A stretch of DNA of 64,000 bases from Niebla homalea (lineage: Eukaryota; Ascomycota; Lecanoromycetes; Lecanorales; Ramalinaceae), in assembly GCA_019925105.1 (NCBI GenBank), contig JAHGAU010000012.1, forward strand, positions 868,001-932,000. Reading direction: 5' to 3'. Position numbers and translations under genes: made by a program. Position 1 is the first letter of the stretch; the number at the start of each line of letters is the position of its first letter. Of the stretch, positions 21,553 through 30,980 are shown in pieces. The notes beneath the pieces are model-generated. The model made no database searches. It was not told the DNA's origin and saw only the letters and a list, made by a program, of their open reading frames with translations.

Positions 21553-22806
21553 TCACTCGAGCTTTTGTCGACCCGGGTCAGCCTCTCCCACCACGTCTGC
21601 CGCATCTCCTCCTTCCTCCCTTTCCCTCCCGCTCCTGCCGCTACCACTGCCACTGACACTCACCGCCGATTCTGCCCGCGAAGTAGTGGAGGAGTTCGGC
21701 CCCCTGACGGCCACCTCTCGCTCCAACTCCCGAATCCGCGCCTTGAGAGCTTCGTTCTCATTCTTGACCATTTCCAGCTCGGCGCGGGCGTGGACGGCGT
21801 CATCGTAGCGTTGCGTGGTGGGGATGCGCGACCCCTGACCCGGCCCCGTGCTGCTGATGATGGATGAGGTAGAAGGGCGATGGCTGTGCGAGGGGAAATA
21901 GTGGTCGGACTGGTAGAGGGAGGAGGAGGTCAGCGAGGGGGATGACGCTTCCGAGCGGCGGGAGGCGGCCGAGCTTTGTCGGCTGAGTGCGTATGATTGC
22001 TGTTGTGGCTGTGGCGGCTGCTGCTGCTGCTGCTGCTGTTGGTGGATGAGGTGGTGGTGTTGTTGTTGTTGTTGATGCTGCAGCACATTGTGGGTGGGCG
22101 CTGTTGCGGTATCGCGTCGAGGTGGAGCTATCCCCGAGGTGGTCGTGCTGCTGCCTGCGATCCCCGCCGTGGTGCTCAAGCTGCTGCTGCTCGCACTGCC
22201 TGCCACCCCCGCCGTTGAGCCGAAGGGCGGAGGCGGCGGCGGCGGTGCGCCGCCAGTTGCGGCCGAAGTGTTGGTGCTGCGGGTGCTCAGACTGGAGGAT
22301 GAGCGGTGCCGCCTTCGCGATGAGGTTGGATGGCTGGAGGACGGACCCAAGAGGCCGCTAGTGGATAGTGTGTTGGTATGGTTACTGGGATCGGCGTTGC
22401 TGTCTGTGACATTGGTGGATGTCGAGGAGGTGTTGGAGACGGCTGAGGCGGTCTGTTGCCTCAAGAGTGTGAGCTCCCGCGTGAGGCGGTTGACTATGGC
22501 TTCTTGTTCCTTTTCCATTTGCATGTGCAGGTCTGCTGCCGTCAGGGGCCGTGGATGTCGTAAGGGGCCGGGGCCTGGATCGGTACCGGTCTCCTCATGT
22601 CGTACTGGTGGTTGGTAGAAGGCTGATGATGTTGATGTTGCCAAGGTGGGCGAGCGAGGCGGCGGCGTAGAGGTGAAGAGGCTGGCGGACGGGGAAGAGA
22701 CTCGTGAAGATAGACGGCGCGTCTCGGATGGGCGTCGTGGATTGGAGGTGGTGGTAGCAGAGCCACGGAAGGGGGATGGTGGAAGGGAGTTGATGTCTGG
22801 AGCCAT
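21553..22806 (-). CDS. Disordered Ser/Pro/Gln-rich protein with two short coiled coils
   Basis: The frame is open from 22995 (480 aa). The Met at 22806 (MAPDINSLPPSPFRG) looks the better start and gives 417 aa. A short conserved segment, RPLTAADLHMQMEKEQEA followed by IVNRLTRELTLLRQQ (about residues 90-125), predicts a coiled coil. A second helix near residues 345-375 (ARAELEMVKNENEALKARIRELEREV) predicts another. Between them lie Ser/Thr-rich and poly-Pro tracts and a Gln/His-rich tract written in CAG/CAA repeats. Fungal proteins with the KEQEAIVNRLTREL motif are known only as hypothetical. Cytoplasmic scaffolding is a guess from composition. The gene is convergent with the NDT80-like gene. 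Confidence 0.65.
   Translation of the reverse strand: MAPDINSLPPSPFRGSATTTSNPRRPSETRRLSSRVSSPSASLFTSTPPPRSPTLATSTSSAFYQPPVRHEETGTDPGPGPLRHPRPLTAADLHMQMEKEQEAIVNRLTRELTLLRQQTASAVSNTSSTSTNVTDSNADPSNHTNTLSTSGLLGPSSSHPTSSRRRHRSSSSLSTRSTNTSAATGGAPPPPPPPFGSTAGVAGSASSSSLSTTAGIAGSSTTTSGIAPPRRDTATAPTHNVLQHQQQQQHHHLIHQQQQQQQQPPQPQQQSYALSRQSSAASRRSEASSPSLTSSSLYQSDHYFPSHSHRPSTSSIISSTGPGQGSRIPTTQRYDDAVHARAELEMVKNENEALKARIRELEREVAVRGPNSSTTSRAESAVSVSGSGSGRSGREREEGGDAADVVGEADPGRQKLE
22017..22078. repeat. CTG/TTG trinucleotide tract coding poly-Gln/His
   Basis: A run of (CTG)n interrupted by TTG and GGTGG on the + strand reads as Gln-Gln-Gln…His-His on the coding minus strand. The length is likely polymorphic. 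Confidence 0.8.
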
Positions 22807-23593
22807 ATTCCAGTGAAGAGAGCTTGTCGATAGAGAGGTGTGCCTGGGTGTTGATACGTGTGTTATTACGGAATATGCCTGCTCTTTCTGATTATGTTCG
22901 CCGAGGGTTGAAAAGGGGGTTGGGGGTGGGGAGGAAGGCTCTGGAAGAATTACAACGGGCGCGATTGGAGTATTAATGAGTGATGGGTGCCTCAAGCCTG
23001 ACGTGGAATCAAATGACGCAGCGGAAAGGGAGGCCCTCCTCTTTGGCGGGAAGACGCATTCGCGTGGTTGGTCTGGTGGAGAATAAGTTAATGACTGGCG
23101 ATTAGGACGATAGCGGGGTCAGCAAAGTACCCAATTCCCACTTCCCAATTCCCAATTCCCGCCAAAGGAATTGATGCTTAGCTTTATATGACGAAAGCAT
23201 GATGCCCGCAGACTCACTCCGATTCTTCCCCTTTCATGAGTTTCATCATCCAACACATCCGAACTTGCAGAGCACCAGCGAGACCAGTTTCTCCACTTTT
23301 GTAGCCTCATTCATGAGTCTCCGTGAGCTCCCTGGACCGCAACATCCGACAACCACGTGCAGTCATGCAGCTCTGACCCACCACGACAAATGAAGTCAAT
23401 TATCCCTGCAGCACTTGGTTTCATCAAGATAACATTGCGCTTCGATGGCTGAATACTAGAAGATCTTCCTTTGAGCTTGGAATAGTCCCGTCAATATAAG
23501 ATGCAGATGGAAAAGTCGTTGGGGGCTGATCCCTTGTTGCGATTCCCTTGAGCTTACGCATCGCGTCGACGAGCTGTAGACCGCTTTAGAAAT
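22807..23593. other. Divergent promoter region of the coiled-coil and SIP5-like genes
   Basis: About 790 bp between start codons. Around 23130-23160 there are about four imperfect copies of CCCAATTC in tandem, which is the only structured element seen. Confidence 0.45.
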
Positions 23594-26164
23594 ATGGGAA
23601 ACTCTTCTACCAAAGAGCAGAGGTCTCCTCAACCTCATTCGGACTCGGTGGACTCTCGATTTCCCCACTTGTCGTCCGGTTCGGCATCAGCGTCTCCGAC
23701 ACAATCATCCTATCCAGATCGGAATCTGCCAGGCTCCTCGCGTGCCCAAGATGACCGGCTAGGTCGGGCGGATTTCCTGGCTTCCATCGGTGTGGCAAGT
23801 GGTGATAGAGAATTGGCAGGGACCGAATGGCGGAAAGAGACCAAACAGGAACGGGAAGCTCGGAAGCTCGAGAAGGAGCGTGCAACTCGGGAAAAGGAGC
23901 GTGAACGGAGCATGCGGGAGGAGCATGCTGACGGCGGGTACCTCGTCACTCAAGGCGTCTATACAGGTACGGAGGACTACAGCAAGCCCATCGTGCGACA
24001 AATGATGCTTGAGCGCCGTTTGGCTCCCTTTTGGAGGGGGCTCAATGACCACCAGGATTCATGGACGGAGATTCAGCTCGTCGCCGCGGCCAAGGGTCTA
24101 CCAATCCCGGCACCTGATGAGATTCCGCCTGAGCATGACAAGATGTCCAATGCAGCCCGCCAGCCTGAGTCCGGCCCCTTGCAGGCCAACATCGATACTC
24201 TGACAGTTCCCATCACCTCTAGAAGCCAATCCCTCAACTCTGATGCTTCTTCGGCCCCATCCTCCCCCTTTCCACCTACATCGGTACCTCCCGTTGGATC
24301 ATCATCATCATCATCCATGGGCCCTCCGCCATCCAAACCTCGCTCGAAGACCTTGGCTTCCTTGACAGGTTCTTCAAAGGCGTCCCAAGCGGAACTCGCC
24401 CCCCGGGAAGTGCATTTACCCAAGGACCCTAACGTCAACGGGCAGCGTCTCGAAGCGCACCTCTACAAGGATGCTGCTGAATGTCCAATCTGCTTTCTTT
24501 ACTATCCACCCTTTCTGAACAAAACGAGATGTTGCGATCAGGCAATGTGCTCGGAATGCTTCGTTCAAATCAAGCGCCCCGATCCTCATCCCCCGGAACA
24601 TGCTGACCCTAATGCTCCTCAGCCTTCAGCCGAGGAAGCTGCTGCCATGGAGGGAGAGCTGGTGTCGGAGCCTGCAACGTGCCCGTTCTGTAAGGTGCCG
24701 GAGTTTGGCATAACCTATGATCCACCTCCTTTTCGTCGTGGAATCGCATATGCCAATCATCCCTCGAGTCAGCCAGTCGCTCGTGGCGCGTCTGGCATGT
24801 CTTCTACCTCGTCCTTGTCCTCTGTCCAAAGCAGCGGCGGCTTCCAGTCACCTTTCGCCACCGCTCGGCGGCGGACGATGTCTGTCTCCGCAAACTCGCC
24901 CATGGTCATAACGACTGATCAGGTCCGTCCTGATTGGGCAGACAAGCTTGCGTCCGCAAGAGCTCATACTGCTCGTCGCTCGGCCGCTGCTTCAGCGCTA
25001 CACGCGGCAGCCTATCTAATGGGCAATCGAAACCAGGAAGCAGACGGCCGTGGCTTTGCCGGTCTACGCAGCCGCGGTATTCTTAGACGAACTAGCGGTG
25101 GAGACAGTCACCAGCCATCTGGCGGGACGCCTTCAGCCCAGTTGGGTATGTTGGCCATGATGTCTGAACGCAATGCTCATAGAACCCACTTTGGAGAGGG
25201 TGGCCCTTCAATGGCATCAGGTCCTCGCAGTGGCTCTGGCCGAGGTAGGATGGACGACCTCGAGGATATGATGATGATGGAAGCTATCAGGCTCAGCCTT
25301 GCCTCGGAAGAAGAGAGGAGGAAACGAGAAGAGAAGGAGGCCAAGAAAGAGGCCAAGAAAAAGGAGAAAGCTGATAAGAAAGCCGAAAAAGCCGCAAAGA
25401 AATCTGGCTCCTACCCAAGCAACCCTAGCAGTGCAAATACGAGCACGTTGACATTTCATGAATCAGCCCCGATCTCAGCAAAAGGCAAGTCAGTGGCCCA
25501 GACTGAAACAGCACCAGAGACGGGGGAGAGCCAAAATGATATCTTGTCACCTACTGCGAACCCTCAATCTCACCTTGAGAGAGCTCGTGCCCAGATTCAG
25601 AGCGAAGGAACTCCTTTACCTTCTCCAGGTCTCTACAATCCTGCGCCTTACAAACCGTCCCACCTGCGAAGCCAGTCAAATGTGTCGTCATCAGCATCTT
25701 CCATAGAGGGCGGCTCCCCTCCTGGTTCCTTGGAGCAAGATCCACGTGAGCCAGGCTCCTCGATGGATGTATCTCCGGCGGGGAGCAGAGTGAACATTCC
25801 CAGCACTGCCCTCCCTCAGGAGACCTTCATGTCGGGAACTCCGCCTGCAGGAGGGGCAGGAAGTGAGCCAATGTTTAACTTTCGAAGCCTTGCTGCCATG
25901 GTGGGAGATGACGATGAGGATAAGCATAATGTCGAGGATTCTTCTCACGTTGAGCACGCCGGTGACGAAACTGATAGAAGTCATTTCTATGACGAGGGGC
26001 CCTTGCACCCGGATATGCAAGCAAAGGACGATATCCGGTTGCAAATGGACGGCGGCGCAGAGACTGCCTCTGACAGTAATGTATCCGAGATCAAGGTCTC
26101 AGATCACCAAACACAACCACGCGAGGGGACTAGAATGCCGGGTGGGGGCACTCCAGTCTCTTGA
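23594..26164 (+). CDS. SIP5: SIP5 homologue (Snf1-interacting RING-like protein)
   Basis: A single-exon 856-aa protein. MGNSSTKE is a good N-myristoylation signal (Gly2, Ser6). Residues about 70-200 hold the conserved SIP5 N-terminal region (ADFLASIGVA…YLVTQGVYTGTEDYSKPIVRQMMLERRLAPFWRGL). A Cys-rich RING-like domain lies at about 290-375: AAECPICFLYYPPFLNKTRCC, QAMCSECFVQIKRP and EPATCPFCKVPEFGITYDPP. A charged coiled coil with EAKKEAKKKEKADKK repeats occurs near 575-600, and a helix DDLEDMMMMEAIRLSLASEEE before it resembles a UIM. In yeast Sip5 binds Snf1 and Reg1/Glc7 and links glucose signalling to the phosphatase. The RING-like domain and UIM-like helix suggest ubiquitin-related activity, which is inference. 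Confidence 0.88.
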   Translation: MGNSSTKEQRSPQPHSDSVDSRFPHLSSGSASASPTQSSYPDRNLPGSSRAQDDRLGRADFLASIGVASGDRELAGTEWRKETKQEREARKLEKERATREKERERSMREEHADGGYLVTQGVYTGTEDYSKPIVRQMMLERRLAPFWRGLNDHQDSWTEIQLVAAAKGLPIPAPDEIPPEHDKMSNAARQPESGPLQANIDTLTVPITSRSQSLNSDASSAPSSPFPPTSVPPVGSSSSSSMGPPPSKPRSKTLASLTGSSKASQAELAPREVHLPKDPNVNGQRLEAHLYKDAAECPICFLYYPPFLNKTRCCDQAMCSECFVQIKRPDPHPPEHADPNAPQPSAEEAAAMEGELVSEPATCPFCKVPEFGITYDPPPFRRGIAYANHPSSQPVARGASGMSSTSSLSSVQSSGGFQSPFATARRRTMSVSANSPMVITTDQVRPDWADKLASARAHTARRSAAASALHAAAYLMGNRNQEADGRGFAGLRSRGILRRTSGGDSHQPSGGTPSAQLGMLAMMSERNAHRTHFGEGGPSMASGPRSGSGRGRMDDLEDMMMMEAIRLSLASEEERRKREEKEAKKEAKKKEKADKKAEKAAKKSGSYPSNPSSANTSTLTFHESAPISAKGKSVAQTETAPETGESQNDILSPTANPQSHLERARAQIQSEGTPLPSPGLYNPAPYKPSHLRSQSNVSSSASSIEGGSPPGSLEQDPREPGSSMDVSPAGSRVNIPSTALPQETFMSGTPPAGGAGSEPMFNFRSLAAMVGDDDEDKHNVEDSSHVEHAGDETDRSHFYDEGPLHPDMQAKDDIRLQMDGGAETASDSNVSEIKVSDHQTQPREGTRMPGGGTPVS

Positions 26165-28289
26165 TATTGCGAAAATGGTGCCATGAGTGTCATTAGCATG
26201 GGACGGTGTTGGGAAGACCAGAATGCCCCATCAGCAGCACAAGTCGATTTATCGAAGCTTGAGCGGGCGTTGGACTTGTATCGAGAGGTTTTTCTGCATG
26301 GTTTGGAAATACAAGCACTTTGTATTATCTGATGCCGTTTGGTAGTTCATGTCAACATCTCTTCTTCGCTCCTCCTGTGGAAGCTTTCTGAAAAATCTTC
26401 ATGCTGACTTGCCCTACTTGAGCATGTTTCTCGATTCCTGCGCCTTTCGTGCTTCCTATCTCCATGCTCTATACCCTTGCCGCCGGCCCGAATGTCCTCT
26501 CGACATTGACTCTCCAGAATTGACAACCTGACATCTGATTATAAGGACATCTCATCCCGAACTCTTACAAAATTCATGTGGATTTTGCTGTAGCGGCGTC
26601 GAGCTTTGAGGTCAAGATGGATGGGAGATACTGAAAACCCCCTTCGATAAGGTCGTTGCAAGAATCAGAGCCAAACAAACTCCCACGAGTGCAGAGCCTG
26701 AGCAGGAGGGCACGGACATCCGATGATCCCTGCAGTATCTTTGAAGATCTGCTAACGAGGATCGCTTGGACGCCATGAACGCGCGTGGATTCAGCTCACG
26801 GCTGTCTAGGATTCAAGATCAACCGGGGTGTCAAGTGAAGCCTGCGTAGACAGGGCAGGGTTTCGGAGGGTTGTAATACAACTGATCTGGAGGTGCGGAA
26901 GAGTGGAGGATGGGATCAGGACCCGCGCTCGCAAAAGAAGTATCACTCGACATTGATTGACAGTATTTCCAGAGAGACAGCCACGCAAGAGCCGTTATCC
27001 ATCCTGTCATAATTACAAGAATATAACGATCGTTGAAGACCTCCTTCTTTTTCGACTGCCCCTTGAGAAAGGCCGCTTGGCATGCGATTCCAGACTTATG
27101 TCGAAGCTCCTGGAAAAGGCCTCATCAACGCTCTTAACTTCTTAGGTAGAGCGTCTCTCGACAATTGATAAACTTGGTACCGAATATGCACCAAACCCCC
27201 CCCCCCCGGGGCTCTCTCTCTCCGACTCTTTCATGCAGATCTTCCTTCTTGGAGCCAGATCTGAGTAATGGTACGCGTTCGTTCGATACCGTATTTCAGG
27301 CAATAGGAACAAGTTCACCGCCTCTCCGATAGAAGGGAAAGAAGCATGGCATTAGACAGCGACCACAAATGTGGGAACGACACCGAGGGAATGGTGTGGA
27401 GGCATCAAACCAACGTTCGACTACCCTCGATCACTTGCAGGGAATCAAGGAGGTGGAAGAGAATAAGGATGGAAGTGAGCTGGAGAGTATTTTGGAGATG
27501 GACATCGACTAAGCAATTACAAGTAAGGGGAAGAAAAGATAGAAGACGAAGAGGCATCACCAGCGAGAATTTGTTGATCCGATACTGTACACCACTGGCA
27601 GGAGGTTTGACGATCTAATCGGTATCAATCTATATGTCAATGGACCCATTCAATGTCACCTCATACCCCAATATGCATCCCATAAACATGAGCCTTGATC
27701 CAGGCGGGACCACTGCATTGAGCAGGAGACACTCATCAACATATTCCGCAAGTCATTGGTTCAATTGTGGAGCAAAGGTTATTTCTTTCATGTTTTCAAA
27801 TCATGAGCATGAAACACATAGACGAATCGTTGAAGGAGGAGTCTTTGAACAGACATGTGAAGCTATTAGTAATAAGGCGAGTGGCAATCGAGAATGTCAA
27901 CAGTAAAGCGAGCCCTCAGAACCTCCTTTCGCTAGACGTAAACTGAAAATCAAACAAGCTTGCTTGATGTTGGGGAATGTGTTCGCTTTCCACATGACAC
28001 GTGACGTGAAACTTGTTTCTATGACAAACACGCTGTGTATGATTGGATGAAAACTATATAGCCAATGAGAAGGTTGCTATTGCTAAGCCAGCATCTTATC
28101 GATAACAACCAGCTGTGACATAAAATGAGCATTACTCCCAATCACTTGCCCAACAAACACCCTCAGAACTCCAATCCTCTTCATTAATCGCTCATACCTG
28201 CTTTTGACAGCAGCTGATCTTGGCTGTCGTCATCAATCAATCGACCTACCCACCCCAATCTTAATTCAGGAATACCATTCGTCCTCACA
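26165..28289. other. Gene-poor region of about 2.1 kb
   Basis: Only short frames without recognisable motifs are present on either strand. A run of 12 C at 27196-27207 is followed by GG and a CT-dinucleotide tract. A TATA-like tatata occurs near 28056, about 230 bp before the start of the next gene. No tRNA-like cloverleaf or transposon end was seen. Confidence 0.5.
27196..27226. repeat. Poly-C run followed by CT microsatellite
   Basis: Twelve consecutive C residues are followed by GGGG and GCTCTCTCTCTC. Such simple sequence often causes length errors in assemblies. Confidence 0.8.
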
Positions 28290-28797
28290 ATGACCGTCCC
28301 CTCAACCTGCTGTGGCCGCTCCGGCGCCGCCTGCGTCTGCGCTTCCCAGGCAACCTGCTCTTGCGGGAAGCAATCAGCCCTAAAATGCAACTGCGATAAA
28401 GCTGGGACCGAGAATCGAGTGGAAGGCGCTCGCTGCAGCTGTCGTATGTCACCCCGTCCCACCATCAGAGCCCCAGATCATGCGAGGAGGCTGACCAAGG
28501 GGGGCGATTGGGGGAGATATGTAGGCGCGCGACCAGCACAGCAATGCACCTGCGAACGAGCGGCGACGGAGAATGCGGGGCCGAGCGGTAGTGCTTGTGC
28601 TTGCGGGAAACGGAGTGCTGGTATGCTGTTTCTTCCTTCCATTCCTTCCTCCACCTTGACTACCAAGGGACGCTGCGAAGGCACTTGTTTGCTAAGCTGT
28701 ATGTTCGACGGCAGATGCATGTTCGTGCGAGAAGGCCGTTGATGGCGGAATCTTGCCCACCGAGACGGATTTCACTACCAAGGCCGCTGGTGCGTGA
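28290..28797 (+). CDS. Small Cys-rich protein, probable metal binder (metallothionein-like)
   Basis: I rebuilt three exons: 28290-28443, 28525-28620 and 28715-28797 (110 aa). Introns are 81 bp (GTATGT…ATGTAG, branch GCTGACC) and 94 bp (GTATGC…GGCAG, branch GCTAAG). All three exons join in phase 1 to give one repetitive protein. The repeat pattern is Cys-x-Cys followed by a conserved xKxATEN or similar: CCGRSGAACVCASQATCSCG, LKCNCDKAGTEN, ARCSCRARPAQQCTCERA, GSACACGKRSADACSCEKA. It ends TETDFTTKAAGA. Roughly 18 Cys, mostly as CxC pairs, and no aromatic-rich core point to a metal-thiolate protein of the conserved fungal Cys-rich family (DUF7871-like). Copper or zinc binding is inferred. Confidence 0.82.
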
Positions 28798-29067
28798 TTT
28801 GGAGAGCACTGTTGCACAAGTGGGGAGGCATTTTACATTGACAAAGGGAGGGGCAATGGTGCATGCATGGGGGCGAAAGGTGTTGAAACGCTGAACATAC
28901 TTATTGGCAGGCATTGCTATAGCATGAATCTGATGGGTCAGGCATATTTGGAGTCTGGCTAGGTCTTTCACAACAGGAGGGTATCGGACCCAATAAAGTG
29001 GAACTGCACAAAAATGACCACGATTGCATCTTTGACTTCTTTCTCTATGCTCTTTGTGCACTGCCGT

Positions 29068-30140
29068 CTAAGCGCCGATTGCTTGTAAGCTCTTCGCTGT
29101 GTCAACGATGCTATCTTTGAGCGGTCGGTACTCTATCCCAAGAATCTTCTTGCTCCGAGAGTTGTCCGCTGAATACATTCCTTCTGGTGGGAATTCTCCG
29201 CCCGTGGTGCCTGGCGCAGGCAACCTGTCCTTCAATTCTGGGTAATGGTCCCGTAGAATGTCGGCAATCTGTACATGGTTGAAATGACCCGCCGTTACAA
29301 GGAACCGCTTATTCGCTGCTTCCTCCAGCTCTCCAGCCCGTATGTGAGCAAGTGCCAAATCGCGCACATCGACCCAGAGGAAGGTCACCGTGGCCGGAAT
29401 TTCATTCTTCGCTTTCCCAGTTAAGATGTCCGCGATGCGCAAGTTTGATGTGTTGAGATTGTCCAACGTTTGCAGATAGGGAAGGACGGGCCCCAGCACC
29501 AAAGGTGGATTCATGGTCGCGAGGGTGAAGCTCGGCCTCTCCTGCTCCATGAAGTCCCACGCTGCCTTTTCAGCCAAGGTCTTGGACCCCCGGTAGCTGT
29601 TGGCCCTATCCGAGAGCGCTTGTTCCTTGGTGATAGGGTCCCAGTCTGCTTCGGTATACGTGTAGCCGGGCCTGGTTCCTTCAAATGGGTTGATGACGGA
29701 GGCGAAGGAGGATGTGACGACCACCCGTTTCACGGTTGGCGCACTCTTCTTTATGGCTCTGAGAATGCCGGTCGTTCCGATGATGGCTGGGTCCAGCATC
29801 TCCGTCTGAGGGTCCTTGAAGTTGTGGTGGAAGGGCGAAGAGGTGTGAATGACAATGTCAAAGGGAGGGTCAGCCTTGATTACTCCATCGAAGGCCGTCT
29901 CTTGAGCAATATCCTCCACAATGACATAGTCAAGCTTGTCTTTGCCGACCTGGGGGTGGTTCTTGAGGATGTTCTGGCCCTTGGCTTCAGATCGAACGCT
30001 TGTGACAACGGAATGGCCTGCTTTGAGAAGCTCATCGATGATATGAGCGGCGATGAAGCCCCTAGACTGTGTGAGTCGTGGCGAGCTTGCTTATTCCTGG
30101 GCGTAACTTACGTGCCCCCTGTTACGAAAGTGCGTGTCAT
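29068..30140 (-). CDS. NAD(P)-dependent extended SDR (GRE2/dihydroflavonol-reductase-like)
   Basis: Minus-strand exons are 30140-30112 and 30061-29068, giving 340 aa. The 50-bp intron is GTAAGT…GTCTAG and splits the nucleotide-binding motif: MTRTFVTGGT plus GFIAAHIIDEL gives GGTGFIAAH. Other landmarks are DIVIHTSSPF, VVVTSSFASV (catalytic Ser), SYRGSKTLAEKAAW (YxxxK, Tyr about 165 and Lys about 169), NPPLVLGPVLP and a VDVRDLALAH strand. This places it with yeast Gre2-type methylglyoxal/isovaleraldehyde reductases and Sporobolomyces aldehyde reductase II. The substrate is probably an aldehyde or ketone, but the sequence does not fix it. It is convergent with the small Cys-rich gene. Confidence 0.9.
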
Positions 30141-30980
30141 GATTGCAATGGCGACAGGATGCAATTGATAACAGGTCTTTTTCTTCTCTACAGAAAGCGA
30201 GCAGGAAGCAGCACATGCAATTTCAGTTCAGTACGGATTACTCTTGAGAATATTGAGACATTAAATTATTTTTGCCCCCCATGAGATGCAACATTTGGCC
30301 CATGCGTCGCACGGTGATAATTTCTGTGTTAGGTCCGCCGTTTTCCGAAAGTCTTTTACCGACAAGTACCTATACATAAGACAGGTGCTCCGTTTGTCTC
30401 CCTGGCCATGGGATCGACTGTTTGGGGAAATGCCCAGCGCTGAAGAGCCTTGGAGAGCGACAGCGTGCTCTGCGTGGCACATCTTGGGACAGAACATACC
30501 ACCTTTAATATAGGAATTGGCTTCCCTAGGCCAGTCCCTCCCCCCAAAATTATAGGACACCCGTTATAGAAAGCCGTGAAGCGAGGCCGAATGACGTGCC
30601 CCTGAACAAATCTGCAGGAACGCAAAAAGTCCCATAGTCTCTAGGCTTGGACGCATAGTCATACGTAAGGTAGATCCCTCAAAGAGTCAAGACCAAATTC
30701 CCCGGGCGCCGGTTGAGCCTCATAAGGCTAGGATGTTAGCGGTACTGTTGTAAGCGGGTCCAACATCCCCCCACCCCTCCCTGGCAGTCATGGTACCTTC
30801 TGTACATAAGAACCATTCCGTTCACGCCTCATGATATGCTAATCCACTCAGCTCATCTCTCTGCCCCCTTCCTACACCTAGAGATAGATGCTACCGTGTA
30901 AGTTTATGGCGCGGGTGTAAAGCTCCCTCACGCTTGCTTCGGGACAGGAGCTCGAGCTTGCCATTCCGCCTGAACACAGC
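30141..30980. other. Divergent promoter region before TOR
   Basis: About 840 bp between the reductase start (-) and the TOR start (+). It has pyrimidine-rich patches near 30765-30785 and 30855-30880. No gene is seen. Confidence 0.45.

Noticed and set aside
27346..27906. Two short plus-strand frames in the gene-poor interval
   Set aside because: They have no motifs and no promoter or intron logic, and codon use resembles noncoding sequence.
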